A stretch of 34,860 nucleotides of DNA from an uncultured Alphaproteobacteria bacterium (GTDB taxonomy: Bacteria; Pseudomonadota; Alphaproteobacteria; Rhodobacterales; Rhodobacteraceae). Shown here piece after piece: positions 8,679 to 16,561 of this stretch (position 1 is the stretch's first letter; every line of letters begins with the position of its first letter). The stretch spans positions 1-34,860 of the forward strand of contig CACMAH010000014.1 of the NCBI GenBank assembly GCA_902611605.1, read 5' to 3'. The position numbers were made by a program, and so were the translations under genes. Under the pieces are notes generated by a model that saw nothing but the letters and a program-made list of their open reading frames with translations, did not search any database and was not told the origin of the DNA.

Positions 8679-10135
8679 GAGTTTAACCTTTCAAACTTAT
8701 AGGTTTTTTTTGCACTAGTAATTCGTTTTTGTACAAGATAATCCATTAGAGCTAGTGATGAACAATCATGCCCTATTCCTGATTGACCAATCCCACCATG
8801 AGGTAAATCAATATCATATTTAACTCCATTAATCTGAATTTCTCCATATCTTAATTTTGAAGCATAATATTCAGCACGAGTTTGGTCAGAAGTAAAAACA
8901 TATGCTGTAAGACCACCTTCATCACAATCATTGGCCATTTTTAAAAGCATAGTCTCTTCAGAAAATGTGATCAAACTAATAATAGGACCAAAAGTTTCCT
9001 GAAGGTAGACTTGCATTGTTTCTGTTACATCACTTAAAACTGTTGGCGCTATATAATATCCTTGTTTTAAATATGAAGGCCTATCACCACCTACTAAAAG
9101 TTTAGCACCGTTTGTGACTGCATCGTCTATAAGCATTTTGATATTTTCAAATGCTCTTTTATCAATCACTGGACCAGTTGTAATTTCCTTATTCTTATCA
9201 AAACCGACTTTTGCAGCTTTTGCTCGGGAAACAACCTTATCAGTGAAATCCTTCTTTACTAAATCCGAAACAAATATTCTATTTGGTGCTACGCAAATTT
9301 GACCTGCATTAGAAAATTTAACACCTGTTACTATATCAGCTGCTAGATCCAAATCTGCATCTTCAAATATCAAAACAGGGGCATTTCCTCCTAATTCCAT
9401 AGAATAGCGTTTTATTGAAGATGCTCCAGTACGCATAATGTGCTGACCTGTTTGAGTGGATCCAATTAAGGTTATAACTTGTGGAATATTTGATGAAGTT
9501 AACTTATCAGCTACTTCATGACTTTCAGTACATAAGATTTGAACTACTCCATCTGGGAGTTTAATTTTTTTACAAAGCATCCCTACAGCATATGCTGATA
9601 TTGGCGTCATTTCAGAAGGTCTTATAATTATTGGACAGCCTGCAGCCATAGCTGGACCAATTTTGAAAGCTAAATTCAGAAGTGGAAAATTCCATGCTAA
9701 GAATGCCAAAACAACACCTGCAGCTTCATATACCATCCGATGATTATGTGTACCTGCGCGATCTACTAGACTATAGTTTTGTATACGTGAAATCTCTTCT
9801 GAATAAAAATCAAGTGAAGCGACTAATCGGTCCCAATCTTCATAAGTTTGAGCCCAAGGTTTTCCCATTTCGTAATGAATACATTCTCTTAAAAAGTCTT
9901 CGTTTTTTACAACTTCGTCACATAATTTCTTCATCCATCTCTGGCGATCTTCTATTGAAGTTGTAGACCAGCTTGGAAAAGCATTTTTAGCCGATTGAAG
10001 AGCTTTTTCAATATCACGTAATCCAGCAGTTGAAACTGTAACAACCTCTTTTTCAGTGGCAGGGTTAAAAACTTGCTTATATCCATTACCAGATGTTAGT
10101 TTACCATTTATATACATTTTTGTTGGAAATTTCAT
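8675..10135 (-). CDS. NAD(P)-dependent aldehyde dehydrogenase (succinate-semialdehyde dehydrogenase-like)
   Basis: A 486-residue aldehyde dehydrogenase. I use the ATG at 10135, not the in-frame start at 10186: it follows GAGAG at good spacing, begins 7 bases after the GMC stop, and gives the usual N-terminus MKFPTKMYINGK. Catalytic Cys281 lies in NAGQIC and Glu247 in MELGGN. Asn149 (WNFP) stabilises the thiohemiacetal. The usual cofactor-site lysine in KPSE is arginine here (RPSE, 172-175), which may affect the NAD/NADP preference. The sequence resembles succinate or 2-oxoglutarate semialdehyde dehydrogenases. In an operon with a sugar-acid enzyme, 2-oxoglutarate semialdehyde is an attractive substrate, by inference only. 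Confidence 0.88.
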   Translation of the reverse strand: MKFPTKMYINGKLTSGNGYKQVFNPATEKEVVTVSTAGLRDIEKALQSAKNAFPSWSTTSIEDRQRWMKKLCDEVVKNEDFLRECIHYEMGKPWAQTYEDWDRLVASLDFYSEEISRIQNYSLVDRAGTHNHRMVYEAAGVVLAFLAWNFPLLNLAFKIGPAMAAGCPIIIRPSEMTPISAYAVGMLCKKIKLPDGVVQILCTESHEVADKLTSSNIPQVITLIGSTQTGQHIMRTGASSIKRYSMELGGNAPVLIFEDADLDLAADIVTGVKFSNAGQICVAPNRIFVSDLVKKDFTDKVVSRAKAAKVGFDKNKEITTGPVIDKRAFENIKMLIDDAVTNGAKLLVGGDRPSYLKQGYYIAPTVLSDVTETMQVYLQETFGPIISLITFSEETMLLKMANDCDEGGLTAYVFTSDQTRAEYYASKLRYGEIQINGVKYDIDLPHGGIGQSGIGHDCSSLALMDYLVQKRITSAKKTYKFERLNS

Positions 10136-10142
10136 ATAGCTC

Positions 10143-11762
10143 TCAATCAAATAATGTTCCAATATTTTTTTTAATTTGGTCACCAATATATAATGCTAGT
10201 GCCTGTATTGTGGATGTAGGATTAACGGCACCAGCAGTTACAAAAATTGAGCCATCAACTATGAACAAGTTCTTAACATCATGACTACGCCCCCAACCAT
10301 TCACAACAGATTTTTTTGGATCATGTCCCATTCGACAAGTACCCATTTGGTGCCAACCTGCACGCCACCAGACATTATCATCATTCTTGCTTAATATTTT
10401 TTTTGCACCTGCAGCAATTAATACTTCTCTAGCACGCTCCTCACCATGCTTTATCATAGCTTTGGTATTTTCACTAACTCTATAAGTTATTTTTGGCGCT
10501 GGAATACCGTCACTATCTTTAAGTTCGTTATCTAAAGTGACACAATTATGTTCTTCTGGTAAATCCTCAGTTACTATTGTTAGACCCGCAAGATATGGAT
10601 ACATATTATCCATAATTTCTCGATGCTCATCACCCCAAGGAATAGGATTATCAATCCCATAGCCTCCAAGAGCAAAAGTCATTGGAGTTGTTGAGCGTCC
10701 TGAATGAAGTCCATAGCCACGAATAAATCCCCGAGAACTGTCACTTTCATAAAATTCCTGAGATAAAATAGAACAAGCCATAGGTCCTTCATGCCCTTTC
10801 ATAGGCTCATCAAAAACACCTGCAACTCCAGTTAAAGGATGAAACATTAGATTTTTACCAACCAAACCTGAGTTATTGGCTAATCCTTCAGGAAATAAAT
10901 CAGATTTAGAATTTAAAAGTAATCGTGGAGTACCAACACCATTACATGCCATTATAATTATTTCAGCTTTTTGTTGATTGAGCCTTCCATCAGCTCCATA
11001 ATAAAGTACACCATTTGCCAAACCAGAAACTTTATCAACTTGGATTTCAGAGACTCTTGCATTTGTGCGCAACTCAACACCTGCATTTTCTAATATAGGC
11101 CAATAAGTAAAATTGGCACCGCCTTTTGCCCCTGCAGCACAACCAAGATCACAAGTACCTGCATTCACACATTTCTGTCGACCATTATCATCCTTGCTAA
11201 GAATGGCAACGTCAGAAGGCCACCAATGCCATCCTAATTTATTAAAACCTTTTGCTAAAGTCTGACCTAAAATTCCAATGGGGATTGGAGGATTAGGTAC
11301 ACTATATTTTGGATAGGCTGGATTACCACTAAGACCAGATACTCCAACATTTCTATCATTTATCTCATAAAAAGGTTCAAGGTCATAATAATCCACTGGC
11401 CAATCTTCAGCAACACCGTCAAGTGTTTTTGTTCTAAAATCACTTGGACGCATTCTAGGCCAGTGAGCAAGAAAATTCATTGTAGAGCCACCTACCCCAT
11501 TCCAATTAACAGGTGTTATACAACTATCTTTTGAATTTATTGGATAATCCTGTTTAAGCCTTCGTACATTGGGATCACAAGAAAATTCAGCATATCGAGA
11601 TAGTTCATAATCATCACGACGTGATGGAAAATCTTTATCTGACAAATGATTTCCCTGTTCTAGACATAAAATTCTCATCTTGGTTTCAATTAAAGACCAA
11701 GCTATAGCCGCCCCAGAAGCTCCTGCTCCAATTATTAATACATCAACTGGTTCATTACTCAT
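10143..11762 (-). CDS. GMC-family flavin-dependent sugar/gluconate dehydrogenase, large subunit
   Basis: A 539-residue glucose-methanol-choline oxidoreductase. The FAD-binding motif GAGASG is at 12-17, in DVLIIGAGASGAAIAW. The C-terminal catalytic pair is His471 (WHQMGTCRMG, the wording typical of gluconate-2-dehydrogenase flavoproteins) and Asn514 (AVNPTSTI). It oxidises an alcohol group of a sugar or sugar acid. The acceptor is likely quinone or a cytochrome, although no cytochrome subunit is encoded nearby. It starts 2 bases after the subunit-3-like gene, its expected partner. Glucoside 3-dehydrogenases share this two-subunit pattern, so C-2, C-3 or C-5 oxidation are all possible. It has no signal peptide of its own, as usual for this family. 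Confidence 0.88.
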   Translation of the reverse strand: MSNEPVDVLIIGAGASGAAIAWSLIETKMRILCLEQGNHLSDKDFPSRRDDYELSRYAEFSCDPNVRRLKQDYPINSKDSCITPVNWNGVGGSTMNFLAHWPRMRPSDFRTKTLDGVAEDWPVDYYDLEPFYEINDRNVGVSGLSGNPAYPKYSVPNPPIPIGILGQTLAKGFNKLGWHWWPSDVAILSKDDNGRQKCVNAGTCDLGCAAGAKGGANFTYWPILENAGVELRTNARVSEIQVDKVSGLANGVLYYGADGRLNQQKAEIIIMACNGVGTPRLLLNSKSDLFPEGLANNSGLVGKNLMFHPLTGVAGVFDEPMKGHEGPMACSILSQEFYESDSSRGFIRGYGLHSGRSTTPMTFALGGYGIDNPIPWGDEHREIMDNMYPYLAGLTIVTEDLPEEHNCVTLDNELKDSDGIPAPKITYRVSENTKAMIKHGEERAREVLIAAGAKKILSKNDDNVWWRAGWHQMGTCRMGHDPKKSVVNGWGRSHDVKNLFIVDGSIFVTAGAVNPTSTIQALALYIGDQIKKNIGTLFD

Positions 11763-11764
11763 AA

Positions 11765-12202
11765 TTAGCCTCCAGTTGGATCCCTATATATTGGACCACG
11801 GGCTCTAACTGTATCAGTTATCTGTGCTAAATAATCATTACTTTCTGATACAACTAAATAGCCAGATGGATGAACAGGTTTTTTACTAAGACCAAATTTT
11901 TGTCTTATATCTGGACGACTATAATATCCTTTATAAGTTTCTGTTAACAATGAAACAAAAGCGTTGGGGTTTTCTTTTTCTAATTTGCGGACAAGACAGG
12001 GAGAAATCTTGTCCGCTTTAGTGAGTGCCCAATCTAATATAAAGACAACATCATCTTTCAAATTATTATTTTTATTAGCAGCATCAAAAATAAAAGAGGC
12101 AATTCCAAGTTCTCCTGCACTTGGAATATTTCTTTTTGAGTTTTTAGGAATAAGTTGATCAAGTATTATATTAAGAATATTTTTTTCATTTTCTGACCAC
12201 AT
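11765..12202 (-). CDS. Gluconate 2-dehydrogenase subunit 3 family protein
   Basis: A 145-residue small partner subunit of the GMC flavoprotein. I start at the ATG at 12202, just after the permease stop, because AGGTGG lies 8 bases upstream; the GTG at 12214 would lie within that site and inside the upstream gene. Family features are LDQLIPKNS, GELGIASFI near the N-terminus and a C-terminal PVHPSGYLVV followed by GPIYRDPTGG. Many relatives carry an N-terminal twin-arginine signal that carries the flavoprotein to the periplasm. Here the N-terminus goes straight into the folded domain and I see no RR motif. The complex may therefore be cytoplasmic, or depend on another export partner. Confidence 0.8.
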   Translation of the reverse strand: MWSENEKNILNIILDQLIPKNSKRNIPSAGELGIASFIFDAANKNNNLKDDVVFILDWALTKADKISPCLVRKLEKENPNAFVSLLTETYKGYYSRPDIRQKFGLSKKPVHPSGYLVVSESNDYLAQITDTVRARGPIYRDPTGG

Positions 12203-12203
12203 T

Positions 12204-13421
12204 TTAACGACCACCTACAGAGTTACGGGATAATGCATCTATTGCTACTGCTAAAAGTAAAATAGCTCCAGACACCATAAGTTTATCAGCAGCGGACGCA
12301 CCTGAAAGATCAAGACCATTTCCTAGTGATCCAATTACTAATGCTCCTAAAATTGCATTCCAGACGGAGCCTCGTCCACCAAAAAGTGAAGTACCACCTA
12401 TAACAGCAGCACCAATAGCCTCAAGAAGAAGTGAACCACCTGCAAAAGCAGTATATGAAACAGATCCGTATCTAGAGGCACCAAAGATACCTCCTATTGC
12501 AGCCATCAAACCCACAATAGCAAATGCTGAAACTCTAATCCTTTTGATTTTCATACCAACTCTTCTTGCACTTTCAGCATTACCTCCAACTGCAAAGATG
12601 GATCTTCCATAAGGCGTGGATCTTGTGATCCAATCTAAAAAAGCCGTAAAAGCAATTAATAAAACTAATAGTAAAGGTAGAGACCTGTAAGCATTTAATG
12701 TAAGAACAGCAGAAATCACAATTAAACCAAAGGCTAAAATTTGAAACCAAACAGTCCAATTATTATCTAGTTCTAAGCCTTTTGATTTTCTTTGGAATTG
12801 TTTACGAAGTGTTGTAAATAAAAATAAAGCAAATACAAATAAAGCAAGAATTAAACCCCAAATATCTGGTATCAAAATTCTTGCTATACTTCGAACAAAA
12901 GGGTCTCCAACATTCAAATTGCCTGTAGGAAGTATTTTTTGCATCAAACCCTGATATCCAAGTAGGCCTGCTAATGTTACCACAAAAGAAGGTATTCCTA
13001 CATAAGCTACAAGCAATCCCTGAGCAGCTCCCATTATTATTCCTACAAATATTACAATTAAACAAGCAATAAAACCAGGTACTCCAGCGAGTACAAGAAC
13101 TCCCAAAAGAGCGGCACAAACTCCTGCAGTGGCAGCTGCAGAAAGATCTATTTCTCCTAAAAGAAGAACAACAGTGATACCTACAGCAAGCGCAGCTATA
13201 ACTGCTGACTGCATAAACAGATTATATATATTTCTGGGACTTAAGAAAATTGCACGAAAATTTTCTGCTTCGCCTGAAATTAAGTCATGAATTGGTAAAA
13301 TTAAACCAAAGTATCCCCAAATCGCTGTAAGAGCAAAAAGTACAGGTAAAAAAGCACCAAACTGAGTTTCGCGTAGTAAGCTTAACCGATCAAGGAATTT
13401 AATTTTTTTTTCAGATTGCAT
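12204..13421 (-). CDS. Sugar ABC transporter permease (RbsC/XylH type)
   Basis: A 405-residue inner-membrane permease of the ribose/xylose branch. Many hydrophobic segments alternate with short loops. The family-typical GEIDLSAAATAGVCAALLG (about residue 90-110), TPYGRSIFAVGGNAESARRVGM (split by family-conserved NAE..R.G) and GGTSLFGGRGS are present. The length is nearer to XylH (about 390) than RbsC (about 320). The start at 13421 is preferred over the GTG at 13430: TAGGAAG sits 8 bases upstream of the ATG, but overlaps the GTG. It follows the ATPase gene directly and pairs with it and the binding protein at 14250-15311. Confidence 0.9.
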   Translation of the reverse strand: MQSEKKIKFLDRLSLLRETQFGAFLPVLFALTAIWGYFGLILPIHDLISGEAENFRAIFLSPRNIYNLFMQSAVIAALAVGITVVLLLGEIDLSAAATAGVCAALLGVLVLAGVPGFIACLIVIFVGIIMGAAQGLLVAYVGIPSFVVTLAGLLGYQGLMQKILPTGNLNVGDPFVRSIARILIPDIWGLILALFVFALFLFTTLRKQFQRKSKGLELDNNWTVWFQILAFGLIVISAVLTLNAYRSLPLLLVLLIAFTAFLDWITRSTPYGRSIFAVGGNAESARRVGMKIKRIRVSAFAIVGLMAAIGGIFGASRYGSVSYTAFAGGSLLLEAIGAAVIGGTSLFGGRGSVWNAILGALVIGSLGNGLDLSGASAADKLMVSGAILLLAVAIDALSRNSVGGR

Positions 13422-13422
13422 T

Positions 13423-14238
13423 CTAAACACTTCCTACAGAATTTTTATCTAATCCACGTGTCATAGCTACAACAACTTCATCAGGTGTAGTGTTAGATGT
13501 AATAAATGTAGAAACATTCTGACCATGACGAAGAACTGTAATTCTATCGGAGACTTCAAAAATGTCCTGCATATTGTGTGAAATATAAACAACTGCATGA
13601 TTTGTATCCCTCAATCGCTTTACAACTTCTAACACTTGTTTAGTTTGTGCAACTCCTAATGCAGCTGTAGGTTCATCCAACATTACAACTGAACTCTCAG
13701 TACCTACTGCACGTGCTATCGCTATAGCTTGACGCTGTCCACCAGATAATCCACTTACTTTTGAACGTACAGAATGAAGAGTACGTACTTGTAACCGTTT
13801 AATCGCTTTATTAGCCTTACTCTCCATTTCTAAATTATCAATTGGACGTAAAAAGTATGGTAAAAATCTCCAGCCATTTTTTACTGGTTCTTTTCCAAGT
13901 GAAAGATTTGCAGCTACGTCAAGATTTTCACACAATGCAAGATCTTGATAAACAATTTGTATACCAAGAGCACTTGCATCATTTGGTGATTTGATACTAA
14001 CTCTCTTTCCGTCTAGAAAGAAATCTCCAGCATCAGCTGAATATGCTCCCGCTAAAACTTTCATTAAGGTTGATTTACCAGCACCGTTGTCACCAACGAG
14101 AGCCATAACTTCTCCACGAGCAACTTCAAAATCAGCATCTTTTAATGCTTGCAGTCCGCCAAATTTTTTATCAATTCCACGAACAATGAGGTGAGCTGGT
14201 GGGACTTTATGCCCCACCAAATCATTTTTAGATTCCAT
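13423..14238 (-). CDS. Sugar ABC transporter ATP-binding protein, single domain
   Basis: A 271-residue ABC ATPase with Walker A GDNGAGKST at 49-57, Q-loop YQD at 97-99, signature LSGGQ at 164-168, and Walker B MLDEP with Asp188/Glu189. It energises uptake by the neighbouring permease. Classical RbsA/XylG proteins are about 500 residues with two fused ATPase domains. This one has a single domain and so probably works as a homodimer, as in FrcA-type systems. The gene starts 11 bases after the binding-protein stop and ends just before the permease start. The ribosome site is weak (GATAGATAAATAA), suggesting dependence on upstream translation. Confidence 0.92.
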   Translation of the reverse strand: MESKNDLVGHKVPPAHLIVRGIDKKFGGLQALKDADFEVARGEVMALVGDNGAGKSTLMKVLAGAYSADAGDFFLDGKRVSIKSPNDASALGIQIVYQDLALCENLDVAANLSLGKEPVKNGWRFLPYFLRPIDNLEMESKANKAIKRLQVRTLHSVRSKVSGLSGGQRQAIAIARAVGTESSVVMLDEPTAALGVAQTKQVLEVVKRLRDTNHAVVYISHNMQDIFEVSDRITVLRHGQNVSTFITSNTTPDEVVVAMTRGLDKNSVGSV

Positions 14239-14249
14239 TTATTTATCTA

Positions 14250-15311
14250 TCACTTACAAAATGTTGTTTCTGCAGCCTCACCTTGGCAAATCATATCTTT
14301 TGTTATTGATTTGTCATTGGCAATTACATAGGCTACACCGTCAACACCTACTGCTGAGTAGGAACCAACTGGTACATATGCTACTTCAGCACCAACTCCA
14401 TTTTTGACCTTTTGCGGGGCTAGATCAGAAAAGTCCTCACCATTAACCAAACGAACTGTAACTGCAGCGGCAGCTGCTGCCATGTCTTCGAGAGGACGCC
14501 AACCACACTGAGTTTGTTTACCCAATAATATTAATTGCTGTGCTTGAACAGTACAATCTAAACCCGACACTGGAACTGTTCCAGCCATTCCTTGTTCTTC
14601 CATAGATGCTATAGCAGCTCCAGCATTACCATCATTTGAAGATACAACTCCTTGAACATTATTATTCAATTGGGTAAGTGCTTGATCCATTGAACGACGC
14701 GCAATTGCAGGGTCCCATCCTTGTGTCCAATTTTCGTAACCCATAATTCTTTCACCACTTTCATATAATGGTGTTAAAGCCCTGAGTTGTCCATTATGGA
14801 TAACTGCAGCGTTAGGATCAGTAGGTGATCCTTTTAGCATAACCAAAGTATCCCCTGATTTAGTATTATTAATAATATGCATTGCTTGATCATATCCCAT
14901 GCCTTCTAAATCAGCTTGCACCCAAAATGTAGTATTCATTGAATTAATCATACGATCATATGCTATAGTTGGAATACCCTCTTCTGCGGCATTATCTGCT
15001 ATAATTGCTGAGCTTTCACCATCGATTGGAATTACAACTAAAACCTTTGCACCTTGTGTAAGAGCTTGTTCAGCTTGACGCTGCTGAGTAGAAGTATCAT
15101 TGTTTGCATTGAATACTTCAACTTTAACATCAGGTGCCAACTCACCCATAGTGCGAACAAAAGCAGCCGCATCTTGAGTTTCCCATCTTGGATTTACGTT
15201 TTCTGGCAACAGAAGCGCTACCATTGCTCCAGCAGAAACTGTACCAGCCATTGTCATAGTTGAAATAGCTAGGGTACCAGCTAGAAGACTTTTTTTAATT
15301 TTTGTAAACAT
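14250..15311 (-). CDS. Periplasmic sugar-binding protein of ABC transporter (RbsB/XylF type)
   Basis: A 353-residue periplasmic binding protein. The second of two tandem ATGs (15311) is chosen because AGGAGG lies 5 bases before it. The N-terminus has lysines (MFTKIKKS), a hydrophobic stretch and a likely signal-peptidase site after GTVSA. Mature features include VFNANNDTSTQQRQAEQAL and VVIPIDGESSA, the usual type I sugar-binding fold with a D-xylose-binding flavour, then GNAGAAIASMEEQG and a late PVSGLDC. The ligand is probably a pentose, hexose or related monosaccharide; it cannot be named from sequence. First gene of the operon that ends with the enolase-superfamily enzyme. Confidence 0.9.
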   Translation of the reverse strand: MFTKIKKSLLAGTLAISTMTMAGTVSAGAMVALLLPENVNPRWETQDAAAFVRTMGELAPDVKVEVFNANNDTSTQQRQAEQALTQGAKVLVVIPIDGESSAIIADNAAEEGIPTIAYDRMINSMNTTFWVQADLEGMGYDQAMHIINNTKSGDTLVMLKGSPTDPNAAVIHNGQLRALTPLYESGERIMGYENWTQGWDPAIARRSMDQALTQLNNNVQGVVSSNDGNAGAAIASMEEQGMAGTVPVSGLDCTVQAQQLILLGKQTQCGWRPLEDMAAAAAAVTVRLVNGEDFSDLAPQKVKNGVGAEVAYVPVGSYSAVGVDGVAYVIANDKSITKDMICQGEAAETTFCK

Positions 15312-15470
15312 CATCTCCTCCTTTTTTTTGATGTTGTTTGGCGTAAAAAACACCTTTTGTTGGTGGATTTTCCTATAATGTTTAGGAAATTTTACACGAG
15401 ATGTTAATTTAAAAATCGTGTTTGACCACTGGCTCTACCACCAATTTGAGCAGTTGTGGAATTATTTAAC
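15312..15470 (-). promoter_or_regulatory. Upstream region of the sugar-transport operon
   Basis: The 159-bp gap between the regulator stop and the binding-protein start should contain the operon promoter. TCCTA-TAATGTT-TAGGA is an imperfectly spaced 5-bp inverted repeat at about 15370-15386. Its complement holds TAAACATTATAGG, which resembles the AAACAT repeats in front of the GntR gene. This fits, but does not prove, control of the operon by that regulator. Confidence 0.35.
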
Positions 15471-16229
15471 TTACATTTTTTTAATCTCCGATTTTAATTC
15501 AGGAAGTAATTTTGAAAGACGTTTATATGTATCAGCCATATGCTTACTCATAGCGAATTCCGCACGTTCTCTATCATGAATTTCTATTGCTTTAAGAATT
15601 TCAAAATGAAGAGGTAAGGAACGCTCGCGGTTATCTATAGGATCATTATTGGTAATTTTAATCGAACTCAATAAGGCAGAAAAGATTACTCCCTCCATGG
15701 CTGTAAGTAATTCGTTATTTGCTCCCCTTAGAACAGCTCGATGAAATTTAGCATCAGCAACTACATATTCTTGAATGGAATCAGCTTGTTCCATATCATT
15801 GTGGGCTTTACGAATTTCTTTTATTTGCTCTTCAGTCGCAGCACCTGCCGCCCAAAAAGCTGCATTTGGCTCAACCATAAGTCTTACATCGATAAGTTTG
15901 CGAAGAAAATCTGGATTTGGTTCAACACCCTGATGCCATGCAAGAACGTCGTCGTCTAATAGATTCCAGCTGGCTCTTTGGCGGACTCTTGTTCCATTTC
16001 CACGTCGAACTTCTAACAATCCTTTTGCTACCAAAATTTTAACTGCTTCACGTACAACAGATTTACTAACATTAAATCTTTCACATAACTTAGTTTCGTC
16101 GTCTATAAATTGGCCTTCTGGAAAAAGACCTGCAACTATTCTACGGCCAATTTCTCTACAAACTTGTGTCGCTAAGCCAGGTGTTAATCCTGAAACATTT
16201 TTTAAGTCATAGTAAAGTAATTCATCCAT
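15471..16229 (-). CDS. FadR/GntR-family transcriptional regulator with FCD domain
   Basis: A 252-residue regulator. The N-terminal winged helix covers about residues 20-84; its recognition region is FNVSKSVVREAVKILVAKG, followed by the wing RRGNGTRV. The C-terminal FCD effector domain keeps likely metal ligands: Asp in LIDVRLMVEPN, His in DAKFHRAV, and histidines near LHFEIL and MSKHM. Regulators of this group respond to sugar acids or other organic acids. It sits directly upstream of, and in the same direction as, the sugar-transport and oxidation operon, so it is the likely local repressor. Three repeats in its own promoter (16241-16304) suggest autoregulation. No strong ribosome site is visible before its ATG. 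Confidence 0.9.
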   Translation of the reverse strand: MDELLYYDLKNVSGLTPGLATQVCREIGRRIVAGLFPEGQFIDDETKLCERFNVSKSVVREAVKILVAKGLLEVRRGNGTRVRQRASWNLLDDDVLAWHQGVEPNPDFLRKLIDVRLMVEPNAAFWAAGAATEEQIKEIRKAHNDMEQADSIQEYVVADAKFHRAVLRGANNELLTAMEGVIFSALLSSIKITNNDPIDNRERSLPLHFEILKAIEIHDRERAEFAMSKHMADTYKRLSKLLPELKSEIKKM

Positions 16230-16240
16230 AAATCTAATCT

Positions 16241-16304
16241 AAACATCAGATGTTTTATTTGTCCAGATGTTTTGTAAATAAATTTTTATTTATACAAATG
16301 TTTT
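16241..16304. promoter_or_regulatory. Repeated operator-like motif at the GntR regulator promoter
   Basis: Three direct copies of CARATGTTTT occur at 16247-16256, 16264-16273 and 16295-16304. The first is part of a perfect palindrome AAACATC-A-GATGTTT at 16241-16255. The palindrome is the right size for a GntR/FadR dimer, and its place just upstream of the regulator start suggests autoregulation. Confidence 0.45.
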
Positions 16305-16421
16305 ATAAACCATGCAAAATGTATTCAAAATCATTGATTTTGATTATAATTTGAAGCACGTTTGTAATATAAACTAAAAATTACGTAACGGAGCAAAAAG
16401 TATCAGGTAGAGATTTTTAAG

Positions 16422-16496
16422 TGGTGCCCGGGGGCGGATTTGAACCACCGACACGAGGATTTTCAGTCCTCTGCTCTACCCCTGAGCTACCCCAAT
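16422..16496 (-). pseudogene. tRNA-Phe(GAA) remnant, probable integration site (att)
   Basis: Read on the minus strand this is tRNA-like with encoded CCA. The D arm is GCTC/GAGC (16473-16487). The anticodon arm has loop CTGAAAA and anticodon GAA at 16462-16464. The T arm is GGTGG/CCGCC and the 3' acceptor strand CCCGGGC. The 5' acceptor strand is ATTGGGG, however. Against CCCGGGC it gives three Watson-Crick pairs, two G-U wobbles and two mismatches (A-C, G-G), where a real tRNA-Phe would have something like GCCCGGG. The D loop is also one base short. The 3' part is thus genuine and the 5' end looks replaced, as at the far junction of an element integrated into tRNA-Phe. An integrase gene starts 65 bases away on that side. 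Confidence 0.75.
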
Positions 16497-16529
16497 AAAA
16501 TAAGGAAATAAAATTAAGTGAAGCCTTGT

Positions 16530-16561
16530 CAGTCACACTACAGTCACAAGGAGATATGTAG
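16530..16561 (+). promoter_or_regulatory. Integrase leader with CAGTCACA direct repeats and ribosome site
   Basis: CAGTCACA occurs twice, at 16530-16537 and 16541-16548, an 11-bp period. AAGGAG then lies 8 bases before the TTG start at 16562, which decides that start. The same GTCACA-N5-GTCACAAGGA pattern recurs at 34816-34836 at the right edge of the window. Confidence 0.55.

Noticed and set aside
16422-16496. A normal functional tRNA-Phe gene
   Set aside because: The 5' acceptor strand does not pair with the 3' strand and the D loop is short, so I call it a remnant even though the anticodon and T arms are perfect.
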